From Blautia sp. (lineage in GTDB: Bacteria > Bacillota > Clostridia > Lachnospirales > Lachnospiraceae): a stretch of DNA of 64,000 nucleotides. A program made the translations under genes and the position numbers. The stretch lies in assembly GCA_021772055.1 (NCBI GenBank), contig JAETNR010000003.1, positions 1-64,000 on the forward strand, given 5' to 3'. Of the stretch, positions 27,964 through 36,145 are shown in pieces. The notes beneath the pieces were generated by a model that was given only the letters and a program-made list of their open reading frames with translations, had not been told where the DNA came from and did no database searches. Positions within the stretch are counted from its first letter, which is position 1. Each line of letters starts with the position of its first letter.

Positions 27964-29412
27964 TTAGAAACGGAAGTCCCTGCAATCGGAGGTCTTGATG
28001 GCTTCGATATTCCTGGCGGCGATTTCCCGGGTTTTCTCCCGCGGAATCTTCTTTAACTCTTCCTCGATCATGGAAAACCCCTTCTTCTTTGTTTCTTCGG
28101 AAGCATAGTCCGTAAGATATTCTGCCAGGGTCATGAGTGCGTTTGGATGACAGCAGTTTAAAATCTGGCCGTTTTTGCAAAGAGACATAAATCGGTCTCC
28201 TGTGCGTCCTTCCCGGTAACAGGCGGTGCAGAAGGAGGGGATATGCTTTTGGTCAATAAGCCATCCGATTACTTCGTCCAGTGTTCGCTGATCGGAAACA
28301 TCAAATTGTTCCGAATCATGAGGCCGTTCTTCCTCTGTATAGCCTCCTACAGAGGTGCGGGAGGCACCGCTGATCTGAGAAATACCAAGCTCCAGCACTT
28401 TTTCCCGTACCTCCTGGCTTTCCCTGGTGGACATGATCATGCCGGTGTAGGGAACTGCAATGCGGATACAGGCTATGATTTTTTCAAAGATTTCATCGCT
28501 TAAGCCATTGTCGAATACGCTGGGATCAATATCGTCTGCACGTTTTACTCTGGGGACACTGATGGTGTGCGGGCCGCAGCCGCATGCAGCTTCAAGATGC
28601 TCCGCATGCATGAGAAGTCCGGCAAATTCGTATTTGTATTTTTCTAAGCCGAAGAGAACACCGAGACCTACATCATCGATACCGCCCTCCATGGCACGAT
28701 CCATGGCTTCCGTGTGATAGTCATAATCATGCTTTGGACCTGTGGGATGAAGTTCCAGGTAGCTCTGCTTGTGATAGGTTTCCTGGAATAAAATGTAGGT
28801 GCCAATGCCTGCTTCCTTTAACTTTCGGTAGTTTTCCACAGTAGTGGCTGCAATGTTTACATTCACCCTGCGAATAGCTCCGTTTTTGTGATTGATGCTG
28901 TAAATAGTCTTAATAGATTCCAGAATGTATTCGATTGGGTTCATGGAAGGATGCTCTCCGGCCTCAATGGCAAGACGCTTGTGTCCCATATCCTGAAGGG
29001 CGATGACCTCTTTTTGTATCTCTTCCTGCGTAAGCTTGATTCTGGATATATGTTTATTCTTTGTGTGATAGGGACAATAAACACAGCTATTGATACAATA
29101 GTTGGATAGGTAAAGAGGCGCAAAAAGGACAATGCGGTTGCCGTAGAAAGCAAGTTTGATCTCTTTGGCCAGCCGATACATTTCCTCGATTATTTCCGGA
29201 ATATCGCAGGCGAGAAGAACAGAAGCCTCCCAATGGTTCAGGCCTGTACAGTGGAGCCCGTTTTCTGTTTTTTGCGGACGGGCTTTTTCAAGAATTTGTC
29301 TGATCAGCGTCATATTGTGTTTGTTTTCTTCGGCATAACGCAATGTTTCAAGAATTTCCTCGTGGTTAATAAACTCTTCTGCCTTGTGTGATTTTGGATT
29401 GTAGATTGCCAT
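27964..29412 (-). CDS. hydG: FeFe-hydrogenase maturase HydG
   Basis: 482-residue radical SAM tyrosine lyase that supplies the CO and CN ligands of the H-cluster iron. The SAM-cluster motif is CINSCVYCPYH; the auxiliary cluster near the C-terminus uses FCTACYREGRTGDRFM and CKNGQ. Full length for the family. Start with AAAGGAAAA before it. The interval of 188 bases from hydE contains a long inverted repeat (29488-29536). Confidence 0.96.
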   Translation of the reverse strand: MAIYNPKSHKAEEFINHEEILETLRYAEENKHNMTLIRQILEKARPQKTENGLHCTGLNHWEASVLLACDIPEIIEEMYRLAKEIKLAFYGNRIVLFAPLYLSNYCINSCVYCPYHTKNKHISRIKLTQEEIQKEVIALQDMGHKRLAIEAGEHPSMNPIEYILESIKTIYSINHKNGAIRRVNVNIAATTVENYRKLKEAGIGTYILFQETYHKQSYLELHPTGPKHDYDYHTEAMDRAMEGGIDDVGLGVLFGLEKYKYEFAGLLMHAEHLEAACGCGPHTISVPRVKRADDIDPSVFDNGLSDEIFEKIIACIRIAVPYTGMIMSTRESQEVREKVLELGISQISGASRTSVGGYTEEERPHDSEQFDVSDQRTLDEVIGWLIDQKHIPSFCTACYREGRTGDRFMSLCKNGQILNCCHPNALMTLAEYLTDYASEETKKKGFSMIEEELKKIPREKTREIAARNIEAIKTSDCRDFRF

Positions 29413-29487
29413 AATTTTTTTCCTTTCTTGAGGTCAGAGGGGTACCCCGGCTCTTTCCCGTCAGATGTATTTTTGAACTGCCGTCCT

Positions 29488-29536
29488 TGTACATCGGTTT
29501 CGAATAAAGTCTGGCTAATTACGAACCGATGTACTT
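29488..29536 (-). other. Inverted repeat in the hydE-hydG gap
   Basis: TGTACATCGGTTTCG (from 29489) and CGAACCGATGTAC (29522-29534) form a long imperfect stem with a loop of about 18 bases. No clear U-tract follows, so processing or attenuation between the two genes is more likely than termination. Confidence 0.5.
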
Positions 29537-29600
29537 GTTTATTGTCCGGATGGCGGAGACATTATCTGGATTTTGACTTACTTGATTTTACCGACTTATT

Positions 29601-30653
29601 TCAGTCTCTGTTTACATCCCCACGGTCAGTGGCAACCTGATAGCCAATGGCCTTAATTCTTTTTTTTAGGGAATTGAGACATTCTGCAGATTCTTCATCA
29701 GTGCAGCTTTTGTTGTTGTACAGCTCATAGTTTTTTCGCACGGAAACGGGAGACAGGTTGGGCATTACCACATTGGCTCCTGCAAGGATTCCCATTTCGC
29801 GGCCTTGGGGGTGAATCGTGCTTAAGGCGGTGGTAGCAGGCAGGAGAACGTGGGGGACGATCAGACGGATCAGGGACAATAGCCATAAGGTTTCCTTAAG
29901 TGATCCGGCCTTCTGATTTTTAAAGGGCGTTTCTTTGTGGGGGATAAAGGGTCCGATTCCGCACATATCCGGAGAAAATTCTTCAATGAATTTTAAATCC
30001 ATTGCCAGTGTTTCCGGGGTTTGGAAGGGAGAACCTACCATAAAGCCGCAGCCTGTCTGATAGCCGATGCCCTTTAAGTTCCAAAGGCAGTGCATGCGAT
30101 TGGACAAGGATAAATCTTTTGGATGAAGCTTTTCATAGTGAGCCGCATCTGTTGTTTCATGGCGCAGAAGATAGCGCTCTGCGCCTGCATCAAAGAGCTT
30201 TTGGTAGCTTTCTTTTGAGCGTTCTCCAATGGAGAGGGTGATGGCACAATCCGGATATCGTTCTTTGATGTTTTGCAGCAGGGGAATGAGGACTTCATCT
30301 GTCCAGTATCGGTCTTCACCACCCTGGAGGACGAAGGTGCGAAACCCCAGCTGATAGCCTGCTTCGCAGCAGGAAAGGATGTCCTTCCGGGTGAGCCTGT
30401 AACGGCTGCAATGGTGGTTGGAACGGCGGATTCCGCAGTACAGGCAATCATTTTTACAGATATTGGTGAACTCAATCAGGCCTCTCACATAAACAGAATT
30501 TCCGTAGATTTCTTTTCGGATGCGGCAGGCCTTCTCTGCTGCATATTTCATGGCTTCGTCTGTAGGATTTCCGGCCAGAAAAGCATATTCCTCCAGGGGG
30601 AGTGCATGTTGGGATTCCAGCGTGTCAATGAGAGAAAAGAGCCTGTCACGCAT
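29601..30653 (-). CDS. hydE: FeFe-hydrogenase maturase HydE
   Basis: 350-residue radical SAM enzyme that works with HydG and HydF in building the dithiomethylamine-bridged 2Fe subcluster. The SAM-cluster motif is ICKNDCLYCGIR, followed by FVLQGGED. The length matches the family. Its ATG at 30653 overlaps the end of the upstream regulator by 8 bases, so the two are translationally coupled. Confidence 0.95.
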   Translation of the reverse strand: MRDRLFSLIDTLESQHALPLEEYAFLAGNPTDEAMKYAAEKACRIRKEIYGNSVYVRGLIEFTNICKNDCLYCGIRRSNHHCSRYRLTRKDILSCCEAGYQLGFRTFVLQGGEDRYWTDEVLIPLLQNIKERYPDCAITLSIGERSKESYQKLFDAGAERYLLRHETTDAAHYEKLHPKDLSLSNRMHCLWNLKGIGYQTGCGFMVGSPFQTPETLAMDLKFIEEFSPDMCGIGPFIPHKETPFKNQKAGSLKETLWLLSLIRLIVPHVLLPATTALSTIHPQGREMGILAGANVVMPNLSPVSVRKNYELYNNKSCTDEESAECLNSLKKRIKAIGYQVATDRGDVNRD

Positions 30654-30906
30654 TGGTTCCTACATTGGAGTAAGCGATTTTCACACTGACTCCTTTTAAA
30701 TTTCCGATTTTCCCTGAGAGGGAAGCGATGATGCTCTGGGGAGCATCTATGGCTACGGATACGATGTTGATATTTTTTTCTCTGTATGGAATCCCCATTC
30801 TTCCGATGATATAGCTGGCATATTCGTGCAAAAGCGAGTTAAGTTTCGCAGCAGATTCCGTATCTTCCACGATAATGCCCATTATGGCAACACGGGTTTC
30901 TGTCAT
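30646..30906 (-). CDS. TM1266-like iron-only hydrogenase system regulator
   Basis: 86-residue small ACT-like protein of the TM1266 family (putative iron-only hydrogenase system regulator), typically encoded next to hydE/F/G. Recognisable segments: TRVAIMGIIVEDTESA, YIIGRMGIPYREK, INIVSVAIDAP and LKGVSVKIAYSN. The ATG at 30906 follows CGGAGGAAA; a longer in-frame reading reaches 31026 but runs through a terminator hairpin. First gene of the maturation operon. Molecular action is unknown in the family; regulation is inferred from context. Confidence 0.88.
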   Translation of the reverse strand: MTETRVAIMGIIVEDTESAAKLNSLLHEYASYIIGRMGIPYREKNINIVSVAIDAPQSIIASLSGKIGNLKGVSVKIAYSNVGTNA

Positions 30907-30950
30907 GTTTTCCTCCGTTTCTGATGTGACTGCAGCAGCAGGAACATCTA

Positions 30951-30980
30951 AAAAAGCCGTACCACAAGAAAGGTACGGCC
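30951..30980 (-). terminator. Leader terminator/attenuator of the hyd operon
   Basis: On the minus strand GGCCGTACC, an 8-base loop, GGTACGGC and TTTTTT form a strong intrinsic terminator only 45 bases upstream of the regulator's start codon and about 130 bases after the predicted promoter. This is the layout of a transcription attenuator. Confidence 0.65.
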
Positions 30981-31114
30981 TTAAAATCCTATGCAAAAAA
31001 GAGCGAAAAGGAACTCTTTCCGGCAACAGCGAACTACGGCCCCTTTCACTTCAGAATCTGCTGGTACAGAAACTTGGCGGCAGGGTGTCTGAATATTCTT
31101 TTTTCTGACTTTAT

Positions 31115-31142
31115 TTTATATGAAAATATAGTCATAAGTCAA
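31115..31142 (-). promoter_or_regulatory. Promoter of the hyd maturation operon
   Basis: On the minus strand TTGACT (31142-31137) and TATAAA (31120-31115) with a 16-bp spacer. The leader from here to the first gene is about 200 nt and contains two terminator-like hairpins. Confidence 0.6.
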
Positions 31143-31314
31143 GGGTAATGTTTATAATTGTGCGAAAATCACAGAATTGGAAAGGAAAGTGGAATCATAT
31201 AAAAATAAATGATATTTGAAATGGCGTTAGCAAAGAGAATCTGGTATAATAAGCAGACAGAAAACAAAAATATAAAGTTTTTATTGTTCATATATTTTGT
31301 ATGAGGAGAAAATG

Positions 31315-31461
31315 ATGGGAAAAAGGATGCGCACATGTGCAGGAATCTGTATGGCGGTTTTGGGAATGGGAATGATGGCGTACGGTGTTTTCCGTGGAGA
31401 GATGGAGGTCGTGATGATGAAAGCTATTAATCTATGTCTGGAGTGTATCGGAATTGGATAA
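31315..31461 (+). CDS. CD1871A-type CXXC mini-protein
   Basis: 48-residue protein, easily missed by size filters. It has one hydrophobic helix (ICMAVLGMGMMAYGVF), then RGEMEVVMMKAINLCLECIG with a C-terminal CLEC motif, the signature of the CD1871A-like CXXC family of Clostridia. GAGGAG stands 6 bases before the second of two adjacent ATGs (31315; 31312 is possible). Its end overlaps the start of the polyferredoxin gene by 8 bases, so the two are translationally coupled and likely work together, perhaps in membrane electron transfer. Function is not known. Confidence 0.85.
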   Translation: MGKRMRTCAGICMAVLGMGMMAYGVFRGEMEVVMMKAINLCLECIGIG

Positions 31462-32311
31462 GAAGAGAAAAAAGACTGAATGGACAAGGCACGGGATACA
31501 GGTACTTTGGACATTGCTGACAAATAGTTATCTGGCTGGTTTTGCCCGGGGGAAAATATATAAGGGGCAGTTAAAAAAGCTTTGCCTTCCGGGCCTGAAC
31601 TGCTATTCCTGCCCGGGGGCACTGGGGGCATGTCCGATTGGAGCTTTGCAGGCTGTGATCGGAAGCTGGAATTTCAGGTTTGCATTTTATGTGGCAGGTT
31701 TTCTTATGTTTGTGGGGGCGTTGATGGGAAGATTTGTGTGCGGCTGGCTGTGTCCTTTTGGATTGCTTCAGGATCTGCTGCATAAGATCCCTGTTCCGGG
31801 GAAAATAAAAACATTTCGGGGGGATATGCTTCTGCGGAAATTAAAGTATGTGATTCTTGTGGTGTTTGTAATTTTGCTTCCGATGTTTTTGGTGGATATG
31901 CTGGGGCAGGGGGCACCGTACTTTTGCAAGCTGATCTGTCCGGCCGGAACATTGGAAGGCGGGCTTCCCCTGGTGATTCTCAATAAGTCTCTCCGCAGAG
32001 CCATTGGCTGGCTGTATGCATGGAAGATGGTGATTTTGGCTGTTATGATCCTGTTGTCTATCTTCGTTTATCGGCCTTTTTGTAAGTACATATGTCCCCT
32101 TGGGGCAATCTATTCCATTTTTAATCCTATTTCCGTGTTTCGATACCATGTGGACAGAGATCAATGCATAAGCTGTGGGGCATGCTCCAGAGCCTGCAAA
32201 ATGGAGATAGATCCGATTCTCAATGTAAACCATCCGGAATGTATCCGCTGCGGGCAGTGTAAAAAGGTATGTCCTACAGGTGCGATTTGTTCAGACAGAA
32301 ATTTACAGTAA
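31454..32311 (+). CDS. Membrane polyferredoxin, NapH/YccM-like
   Basis: 285-residue integral membrane 4Fe-4S protein with about five helices. Cysteine motifs: NCYSCPGALGACPIG near the N-terminus, CGWLCPFG and CKYICPLG at helix ends (NapH-type), and two C-terminal ferredoxin clusters CISCGACSRACK and CIRCGQCKKVCP. The start is a TTG at 31454 inside the preceding mini-gene; no ATG fits, and the protein begins where relatives begin. It probably moves electrons across or along the membrane; donor and acceptor are unknown. Confidence 0.88.
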   Translation: MDKKRKKTEWTRHGIQVLWTLLTNSYLAGFARGKIYKGQLKKLCLPGLNCYSCPGALGACPIGALQAVIGSWNFRFAFYVAGFLMFVGALMGRFVCGWLCPFGLLQDLLHKIPVPGKIKTFRGDMLLRKLKYVILVVFVILLPMFLVDMLGQGAPYFCKLICPAGTLEGGLPLVILNKSLRRAIGWLYAWKMVILAVMILLSIFVYRPFCKYICPLGAIYSIFNPISVFRYHVDRDQCISCGACSRACKMEIDPILNVNHPECIRCGQCKKVCPTGAICSDRNLQ

Positions 32312-32340
32312 TGAATTTCGGGATAAGAAGAAAATAATGC

Positions 32341-32369
32341 TTGAATTTCCCATCCCTTTTCCATATAAT
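32341..32369 (+). promoter_or_regulatory. Promoter of the Rpn nuclease gene
   Basis: TTGAAT (32341-32346) and TATAAT (32364-32369) with a 17-bp spacer, giving a leader of about 40 nt. Confidence 0.65.
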
Positions 32370-32389
32370 GAAAATATACAGAATGCATT

Positions 32390-32424
32390 CTTGCCATACG
32401 GATGTAAGGAGTACATATGGCAAG
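32390..32424 (+). promoter_or_regulatory. Hairpin over the start codon of the Rpn gene
   Basis: CTTGCCATA (32390-32398) and TATGGCAAG (32416-32424) are perfect complements. The start ATG (32417) is inside the stem and the ribosome site AAGGAG (32406-32411) is in the loop, so the structure should limit translation of the nuclease. Confidence 0.65.
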
Positions 32425-33328
32425 AAAAAAGTTTGAGGAACTAAGTTTAAACAATGCTTTTCTTTTTGCAGCAGCGATGCAGGATGCAGAAACCTGTCAG
32501 ATGGTTCTGGAAATCATTCTGGGAAGGTCGGTTTCTAATGTGGCAGTCCATGTGGAGCATACGTTGCTGTACAGCTCAGATTTTCGGGCTGTGCGGCTGG
32601 ATGTATATGCCAGCGAAAATATGGAAGTGGCCTATAATCTGGAGATGGAAAACTGGGATAAGGAGCAGCTTCCAAAAAGAAGCCGCTTTCACCAGGCAGA
32701 GATGGATGTGGCTGCACTGAAGCCAGGAGAAGACTTTTCTGATTTAAAACCAAGCTATGTGATTTTTATCTGCACATTTGATCCTTTTGGCTATGGGCTT
32801 TATCGCTACACATTTGAAAACCGATGTCTGGAACGCGATTTTGGTCTGGGTGATGAGTGTTGCAGGATCTTTTTAAGCACCAAAGGAACCAATGGGGATG
32901 AGGTGCCGAAACTTCTGGTTGATTTTCTGCGTTATGTAGAAGACAGCAGCGATGCATGTGCTGCCGAAATTTCTGAACAGCGGATAGAAAAGCTGCATGA
33001 GAAGATCCGCGTGCTGAAGAAAAGCAGAACGTGGGAGGCTAAGTATATGACAGTTGAAGAGTATATGAAAAGAGCCGAAAAACAAGCAATGCAGGATGGA
33101 ATGGAAGAGGGCATGAAACAAGGCATGAAACAAGGCATGAAACAAGGCATGAAACAAGGCATGAAACAAGGCATGGAACAAGGTATGCTGGAAGGCCAGG
33201 AAAAAGGTCAGCAGCGATTATTAAAGTTAATTGAACTGATGTCCGCCGGTGAAGATGCTTTCCTGATACCAAATCTTGCAAAAGAGGAAACTCTGCTTAA
33301 GCAGATGTACGAAAAATACCACCTATGA
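32417..33328 (+). CDS. Rpn-family PD-(D/E)XK nuclease with MKQG repeats
   Basis: 303-residue Rpn/PDDEXK-type nuclease, a family of recombination-promoting DNases often labelled putative transposase. Catalytic acidic residues fit RLDVYASEN and NLEMENWDK. Further motifs are YVIFICTFDPFGYGLYRYTF and FLSTKGTNGDEVP. The C-terminal region has GMKQGMKQGMKQG repeats coded by a 12-bp tandem repeat. Low-stringency expression is suggested by the hairpin on its start codon. Whether it is mobile, a defence factor or a repair factor is unsettled. Confidence 0.88.
   Translation: MARKKFEELSLNNAFLFAAAMQDAETCQMVLEIILGRSVSNVAVHVEHTLLYSSDFRAVRLDVYASENMEVAYNLEMENWDKEQLPKRSRFHQAEMDVAALKPGEDFSDLKPSYVIFICTFDPFGYGLYRYTFENRCLERDFGLGDECCRIFLSTKGTNGDEVPKLLVDFLRYVEDSSDACAAEISEQRIEKLHEKIRVLKKSRTWEAKYMTVEEYMKRAEKQAMQDGMEEGMKQGMKQGMKQGMKQGMKQGMEQGMLEGQEKGQQRLLKLIELMSAGEDAFLIPNLAKEETLLKQMYEKYHL
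33110..33181 (+). repeat. 12-bp tandem repeat (MKQG codons)
   Basis: Five perfect copies of GGCATGAAACAA (33110-33169) and one with a single change (33170-33181), in frame and encoding Gly-Met-Lys-Gln units. A degenerate seventh copy follows. Copy number can change by slippage without a frameshift. Confidence 0.95.
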
Positions 33329-33373
33329 TTTCTTGAAAAAATACGAATGATAAAAGTCTTTTGAATTCTATAC

Positions 33374-33394
33374 CCGGCTGCGTGATGCAGCCGG
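33374..33394 (+). terminator. Hairpin after the Rpn gene
   Basis: CCGGCTGC, loop GTGAT, GCAGCCGG: a perfect 8-bp stem 45 bases after the Rpn stop. No U-tract follows, so termination is uncertain. Confidence 0.4.
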
Positions 33395-33513
33395 AGTCAA
33401 CTATAAATCCCGGATTTTATGTATGGTAAGAGGCATTCTGCATATGATTCTTGTCATAATTAATATATGTTTTTTACTTTGATCATATTGTTGCGCAGTT
33501 TTATCCCGGCGCA

Positions 33514-33790
33514 TTATTCTCCGAAATATTCCATGATTTCAGTCATTTGCTGAGACTGTGCCACATGGAATGGACATCTGCTGTCACAATGTCCGCATTT
33601 TATGCAGTCGGAGGCTTTTTTCTCAAGGGTGAGATAATGCTCTTTTGCAAGAAAATCGCCAAGTCGGGCCAGGTCATAATATTTATTGATGAGACCGATA
33701 TCAAGTCCTGCAGGACAGGGATGGCAATGAAGTTCCCATTCCAATTACACTGATTTGCTCCTCACCGTGAGGAAGTTTTCTGTATTCCAT
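33514..33790 (-). pseudogene. Aldo/keto reductase relic with internal deletion
   Basis: Leftward from an ATG at 33790 (GGAGG before it) the sequence encodes a typical aldo/keto reductase start, MEYRKLPHGEEQISVIGMGT, then reaches a stop. In another frame, immediately overlapping, the typical ferredoxin-type C-terminus follows: LHCHPCPAGLDIGLINKYYD, then CIKCGHCDSRCPFHV. About 270 central residues, including the whole barrel, are gone and the join is out of frame. The two ends share ATGGGAACTTCA-like sequence, so a microhomology deletion is plausible. Confidence 0.85.
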
Positions 33791-34078
33791 TTTTATTCAG
33801 CCTCCCTTTGTTTTTTTGTAAATTTTTTTATATTATTTTACTACATGGAGTTCACTTCAGGTCAATATGTATTTTTTCGTTCAAAGTAAACTTTGATAGA
33901 AAACGTAGCAAATGTCGGACATAAGAACTGCATTTATTTTGACAATTGAATGCGTGATGTCAGATAACGGAGTTTTTGACTTTGGGGCTTGTGGAAATCA
34001 AGAATATGGTGTAAAATCGTGATACTTAGGGTTATGGAGCAGAAAATTTTAAGATAAAGAAAAAGGTTTTATAAAGAT
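33791..34078. other. Intergenic region before MATE gene
   Basis: AT-rich stretch of 288 bases with no gene-like reading frame. A weak promoter candidate is TTGACA at 33939-33944 with GATAAC about 18 bases later. Nothing else recognisable. Confidence 0.4.
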
Positions 34079-35392
34079 ATGAATACTGGAAAGACAATGG
34101 AAAAGAGGACAACAGAGCGGCAGTTTGTAAAGTACGTATCACAGAATATATTGGGGATGCTGGGGATTTCCGCCTACATCCTTGCGGATACTTTTTTTAT
34201 TTCCGGGGCCGAGGGTGCAAAAGGGATTACTGCGCTGAATCTGGTACTTCCCATATACAGCCTGATTTTCGGAATCGGTGCGATGATGGGAGTGGGGTCG
34301 GCAATCCGGTTCAATATCCTGCGTTCAAGGAAGGATCAGAGAGCGGATCTTTATTTTTCCAATGCTGTTCTATTTGCGGTGATCTTGGGAGCGGTGTTTA
34401 TGCTGATGGGAGCTCTGATTCCCGGTCAGATCATTGCTGCTTTGGGAGGCGATGCAGTAATTGTGAAGATCGGCACACCGTATACCAGAACTTTTCTTAT
34501 GTTTACACCGTTTTTTATGGGAAATTATATATGCAATGCGTTTGTAAGAAATGACGGGAATCCTTCCAGGGCTATGCAGGCGACCGTCATCAGTAGCCTG
34601 TTCAATATTGTGATGGATTATATTCTGATGTTTCCTCTTGGAATGGGCATGACAGGAGCTGCACTTGCAACGGCATTTTCGCCGGTTGTGGGGATTCTGA
34701 TCTGCTGTACACATTTGTTCTCAAAGAAAAGTACTGTAAAATTTGTCTGGCAGAAGCCCTCTTTAAGGCGCCTTGTGGAATCCTGCCAGCTTGGAACGGC
34801 AGCTTTTATCGGAGAACTTTCTTCCGGCGTGACGACTGCAGTCTTTAATTTCCTGATCCTTGGTCTGACGGGAAATGACGGCGTTGCGGCTTACGGAATC
34901 GTGGCAAATACGGCTATTGTTGCAACATCCATTTTCAACGGAGTTTCCCAGGGCGTCCAGCCGCTTTTGAGCGAATCCTACGGAAAAGGGGATCCGACTT
35001 CTGTGAAAAAAATTTTAAAGCTGTCCGTGGAAACCGCGCTTGTGTTGGCTGTTCTGATCATTGTTTTTACGGGCTGCTTTACAGAAACGATTGTGGATGT
35101 GTTCAACAGTGAGAAGAATGAGCAGATGGCAGCTTATGCGCTGGTGGGAGTGAGACTGTATTTTACAGGATTTTTGTTCGCAGGATTTAATATTGTGGGA
35201 ACAGGGTATTTGAGCGCTACGGAATCTGCGAGGTGGGCATTCATTACCTCCATTGTGCGGGGAGTGGCAGCTATCATTGTGTGCGCATTTGTTTTGGCAT
35301 GGCTGTTCGGCATGACCGGAATCTGGCTGGCCTTCCCGGCAGCGGAGTTTATTACAGCAATTTTAATGATCGTTGCCATCAAAAAGAGCTGA
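34079..35392 (+). CDS. MATE family multidrug exporter
   Basis: 437-residue multi-antimicrobial extrusion protein with twelve predicted helices, exporting cationic drugs or metabolites with Na+ or H+ antiport. Typical features are the paired six-helix bundles and segments such as NAFVRNDGNPSRAM and QGVQPLLSESYG. Ribosome site is weak (AAAGG). An HD hydrolase gene follows by 28 bases, probably in the same transcript. Substrate unknown. Confidence 0.9.
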   Translation: MNTGKTMEKRTTERQFVKYVSQNILGMLGISAYILADTFFISGAEGAKGITALNLVLPIYSLIFGIGAMMGVGSAIRFNILRSRKDQRADLYFSNAVLFAVILGAVFMLMGALIPGQIIAALGGDAVIVKIGTPYTRTFLMFTPFFMGNYICNAFVRNDGNPSRAMQATVISSLFNIVMDYILMFPLGMGMTGAALATAFSPVVGILICCTHLFSKKSTVKFVWQKPSLRRLVESCQLGTAAFIGELSSGVTTAVFNFLILGLTGNDGVAAYGIVANTAIVATSIFNGVSQGVQPLLSESYGKGDPTSVKKILKLSVETALVLAVLIIVFTGCFTETIVDVFNSEKNEQMAAYALVGVRLYFTGFLFAGFNIVGTGYLSATESARWAFITSIVRGVAAIIVCAFVLAWLFGMTGIWLAFPAAEFITAILMIVAIKKS

Positions 35393-35420
35393 AAAATAAG
35401 AGAAAGAGAGAAGAAGGATT

Positions 35421-36002
35421 ATGGAAAAAATTACAAGAGAGGAAGCATTCAGACTGCTGGAAAAATATAATAAGGATCCGTTTCATATTCAGCACGCCCG
35501 TACGGTTGAAGCGGTTATGCGGTGGTTTGCAAAAAATCTGGGATACGGGGAAGAAACGGAATTTTGGGGAATCGCAGGACTCCTTCATGATATTGATTTT
35601 GAATTGTTTCCGGAAGAACATTGCTTAAAGGCACCTGAATTATTGCGCGGTGCAGGTGTTTCAGAAGAGATGATCCATGCGGTATGTTCTCATGGATATG
35701 GAATTACCGTTGGCTGCGGCGCGACAATAGAAGTGGAGCCGGTCAGGGAAATGGAAAAAATACTTTTTGCAGTAGATGAGCTTACAGGACTTATTTGGGC
35801 GGCTGCCTTGATGAGACCGTCAAAAAGTACAAAGGACATGGAACTGAAATCATTAAAGAAAAAATATAAGAGCAAAAGCTTTGCGGCAGGCTGCTCCAGG
35901 GAAGTGATCGAAAGGGGCAGCGAACAGCTTGGATGGGAATTGGATAAATTGCTTGCACTGACTTTGCAGGCAATGCAGGAATGTGAGGATGAGTTGAAGT
36001 AA
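35421..36002 (+). CDS. HD domain phosphohydrolase
   Basis: 193-residue HD-domain protein. The metal motif is HARTVEAV with LLHDIDFEL, and a later His in SHGYG. Such small clostridial HD proteins are metal-dependent phosphohydrolases of unknown substrate. It lies 28 bases after the MATE gene with GAAGGA before the ATG and a hairpin after it. Confidence 0.82.
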   Translation: MEKITREEAFRLLEKYNKDPFHIQHARTVEAVMRWFAKNLGYGEETEFWGIAGLLHDIDFELFPEEHCLKAPELLRGAGVSEEMIHAVCSHGYGITVGCGATIEVEPVREMEKILFAVDELTGLIWAAALMRPSKSTKDMELKSLKKKYKSKSFAAGCSREVIERGSEQLGWELDKLLALTLQAMQECEDELK

Positions 36003-36055
36003 ATTTTTTGCTATGGTTAATGAATAAATTTACTGAGTTTAATGAAGAAAATGTT

Positions 36056-36102
36056 GAAACCGCCCGAAGAACTCAAATGAGGTTTTCAGGCGGTTTCGCT
36101 TG
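36056..36102 (+). terminator. Terminator after HD gene
   Basis: GAAACCGCC and GGCGGTTTC form a 9-bp stem with an inner loop, followed by CGCTTGTT. Moderate U-content. Confidence 0.6.
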
Positions 36103-36145
36103 TTGTATGCAGAAGAATTTACTGTAAAATCTGCATCGGCAAATG

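Noticed and set aside
30907-31026. Extended N-terminus of the TM1266-like regulator
   Set aside because: Open by chance through a terminator hairpin; the ATG at 30906 has a strong ribosome site and family length.
33110-33193. CRISPR-like short repeats
   Set aside because: Repeats are 12 bp, adjacent without spacers and lie in frame in a gene, so they are a coding tandem repeat.
32873-33281. Minus-strand frames rich in repeated FHALFHAL or MPCF units
   Set aside because: They are the reverse reading of the 12-bp tandem repeat.
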